64,000 bases of DNA, from positions 1,488,001 through 1,552,000 of the forward strand of contig CAWAXW010000006.1 in the NCBI GenBank assembly GCA_963786155.1, written 5' to 3'. The notes under the pieces are model-generated. The model searched no databases and was not told the origin of the DNA. It worked only from the letters and a program-made list of their open reading frames with translations. The number at the start of each line of letters is the position of its first letter. Position 1 is the stretch's first letter. A program made the translations under genes and the position numbers. The DNA comes from CAWAXW01 sp963786155 (GTDB lineage Bacteria; Actinomycetota; CADDZG01; WHSQ01). This document shows positions 62,987 to 64,000 of the stretch, piece by piece.

Positions 62987-64000
62987 ATGTTGGATAGGCG
63001 TTGGATCGCGGTGATGGCCCTGATGGCGCTGGTCGTATCGGCCGCGTGCTCGGGGGAACCCAGGCCCGAAGCGGCCGCGGAGCCGGCCTCGGCCGAAAGC
63101 CCTGGGGTCTCTGAGGATGGCGTTGCCGACGCGGGCGATACCTCCAAGAAAAGTGGAACCACCAAGAAAGGCGGTGGGGGTTCCTCCGGCGGAGGGGCGA
63201 CCACTTCGTCGGGCGGTTCGAGCGTCGGCGGATCGCCAACCTACACGCCCCCGGCCGGTCCCAGCGTGGACGCAAGCGGGAACGCGGTCGACACGAAAGC
63301 CCAGATCCGTCGCTCGGAAAAGCTCGAGAAGAAGCTTCCCGACGTCAACCTGTGGCCGGCGAGCACCAGCCGGATGGGGATCACCGACGACACGATCACC
63401 TTCTGTTTCCACGCGGCCCTTACCTATGCGGATGTGTTCGACACCCGCGTCGAGGACCTGAACTCGTACTGGGAGGCGGTGAACGCCAACGGCGGGGTGT
63501 ACGGCAGGAACGTCCAGGTCACCTTCGAAGACGATGCCTATAGGCCCGACGATGCGGTGCAGGCTGCAGAACGCTGCAAGGCCAAAGAGCCCTTCGTCCT
63601 CGGCGGCGGCATCGGTTTCGATCAGATCCCGGCGGTGCGGGCATGGAACGAGCAGGAGAACAACCGCTTTCTCTACCTCCACCACATCGCGCAAGAGGAT
63701 CATTCGAAGCAGTACAGCTACAGCTTCCTCCCGACGGTCGAGCAGTCTGGGACGCTCGCGGCCCGCATGATCTTGAAAAAGCATCGAAGCCAGGACATAG
63801 GCGCTATCTGGCGCCAGAGCGATAGCTGGCAGCCGGGTCACAAGACCTTCCTGTCGACCATGGAGCGCGGCGGGGTCGAGCTCGTCGCCGACCTTCCCGT
63901 GCAGAAGGACCAAGCCGTCTACAGCCAGCAGATCAATGCGTTGAGCACATCGGGCGCCGAGGTCGTGTTCGTGTGGGAGAACGCCCTCGCCGCCACCGAG
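62987..64000 (+). CDS. LivK-like branched-chain amino acid/amide-binding lipoprotein (truncated by window end)
   Basis: First 338 residues. Lipobox VVSAAC, then a ~70-residue low-complexity Gly/Ser/Thr linker with lysines (KKGGGGSSGGG), then a periplasmic-binding fold of the Leu/Ile/Val or amide type (DLNSYWEAVNANGGVYGRNVQV, DDAVQAAERC). The long linker would hold the binding domain away from the membrane. Reads into the window edge without a stop. Confidence 0.85.
   Translation, partial: MLDRRWIAVMALMALVVSAACSGEPRPEAAAEPASAESPGVSEDGVADAGDTSKKSGTTKKGGGGSSGGGATTSSGGSSVGGSPTYTPPAGPSVDASGNAVDTKAQIRRSEKLEKKLPDVNLWPASTSRMGITDDTITFCFHAALTYADVFDTRVEDLNSYWEAVNANGGVYGRNVQVTFEDDAYRPDDAVQAAERCKAKEPFVLGGGIGFDQIPAVRAWNEQENNRFLYLHHIAQEDHSKQYSYSFLPTVEQSGTLAARMILKKHRSQDIGAIWRQSDSWQPGHKTFLSTMERGGVELVADLPVQKDQAVYSQQINALSTSGAEVVFVWENALAATE

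Overview
The window looks like chromosomal DNA of a high-GC actinobacterium (Actinomycetota), probably an uncultured or deep-branching one. The evidence is a complete Pup-proteasome locus (ARC/Mpa ATPase, Dop, Pup, PrcB, PrcA, PafA, PafB, PafC), an F420-type LLM oxidoreductase, DUF3151, an MCE-family protein and many leaderless promoters. Genes are tightly packed and often overlap by 1-4 bases. No stretch over about 220 bases lacks a gene; the longest gaps are 18249-18465, 62777-62986 and 39528-39696.

Layout. 1-1657: an MCE domain fused to an M23 peptidase. 1702-10912: uvrC-rapZ-yvcK, then a glycolytic run gap-(small ORF)-(hydrolase)-pgk-tpiA-apgM; whiA is missing from its usual place after yvcK. 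10980-16010: BlaI-type repressor and M56 peptidase, secG, and two solute-binding lipoproteins without permeases. 16070-16156: tRNA-Leu(GAG). 16202-24175: mixed housekeeping and hydrolytic genes (TIGR03086-type protein, purple acid phosphatase, DUF3151, methyltransferase, D-aminopeptidase, LLM oxidoreductase, alpha/beta hydrolase, HIT protein, HtrA protease). 24205-37479: a sulfur-carrier/TtuA/TrmI tRNA-modification operon followed by the proteasome locus. 37476-44622: sensor kinase, tatA, tatC and a HelY-type helicase. From memory, the order trmI-mpa-dop-pup-prcBA-pafABC-tatAC-helY matches Mycobacterium tuberculosis Rv2118c-Rv2092c. 44687-51816: thiolase, AgpS-like FAD enzyme, diacylglycerol kinase-like protein, two hydrolases and GlpD. 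51836-60067: acyl-CoA dehydrogenase, Lrp regulator and a lysine aminomutase operon (kamA-kdd-amidohydrolase-kamD-kamE-kal). 60154-64000: small secreted protein, HAD hydrolase, acyl-CoA ligase and a truncated LivK-like lipoprotein.

The strongest oddities are these. Pup does not stop after its GGQ motif but carries a 17-residue hydrophobic tail. Two tandem endonuclease VII-like genes in low-GC DNA separate pup from prcB. The TtuB-like carrier also continues past its di-glycine. A perfect 14-bp inverted repeat covers the tatA promoter and start codon. The lysine operon has an amidohydrolase but no kce. Ten single-base frameshifts interrupt eight otherwise intact genes; correcting each gives a full-length protein, so many may be sequence errors.
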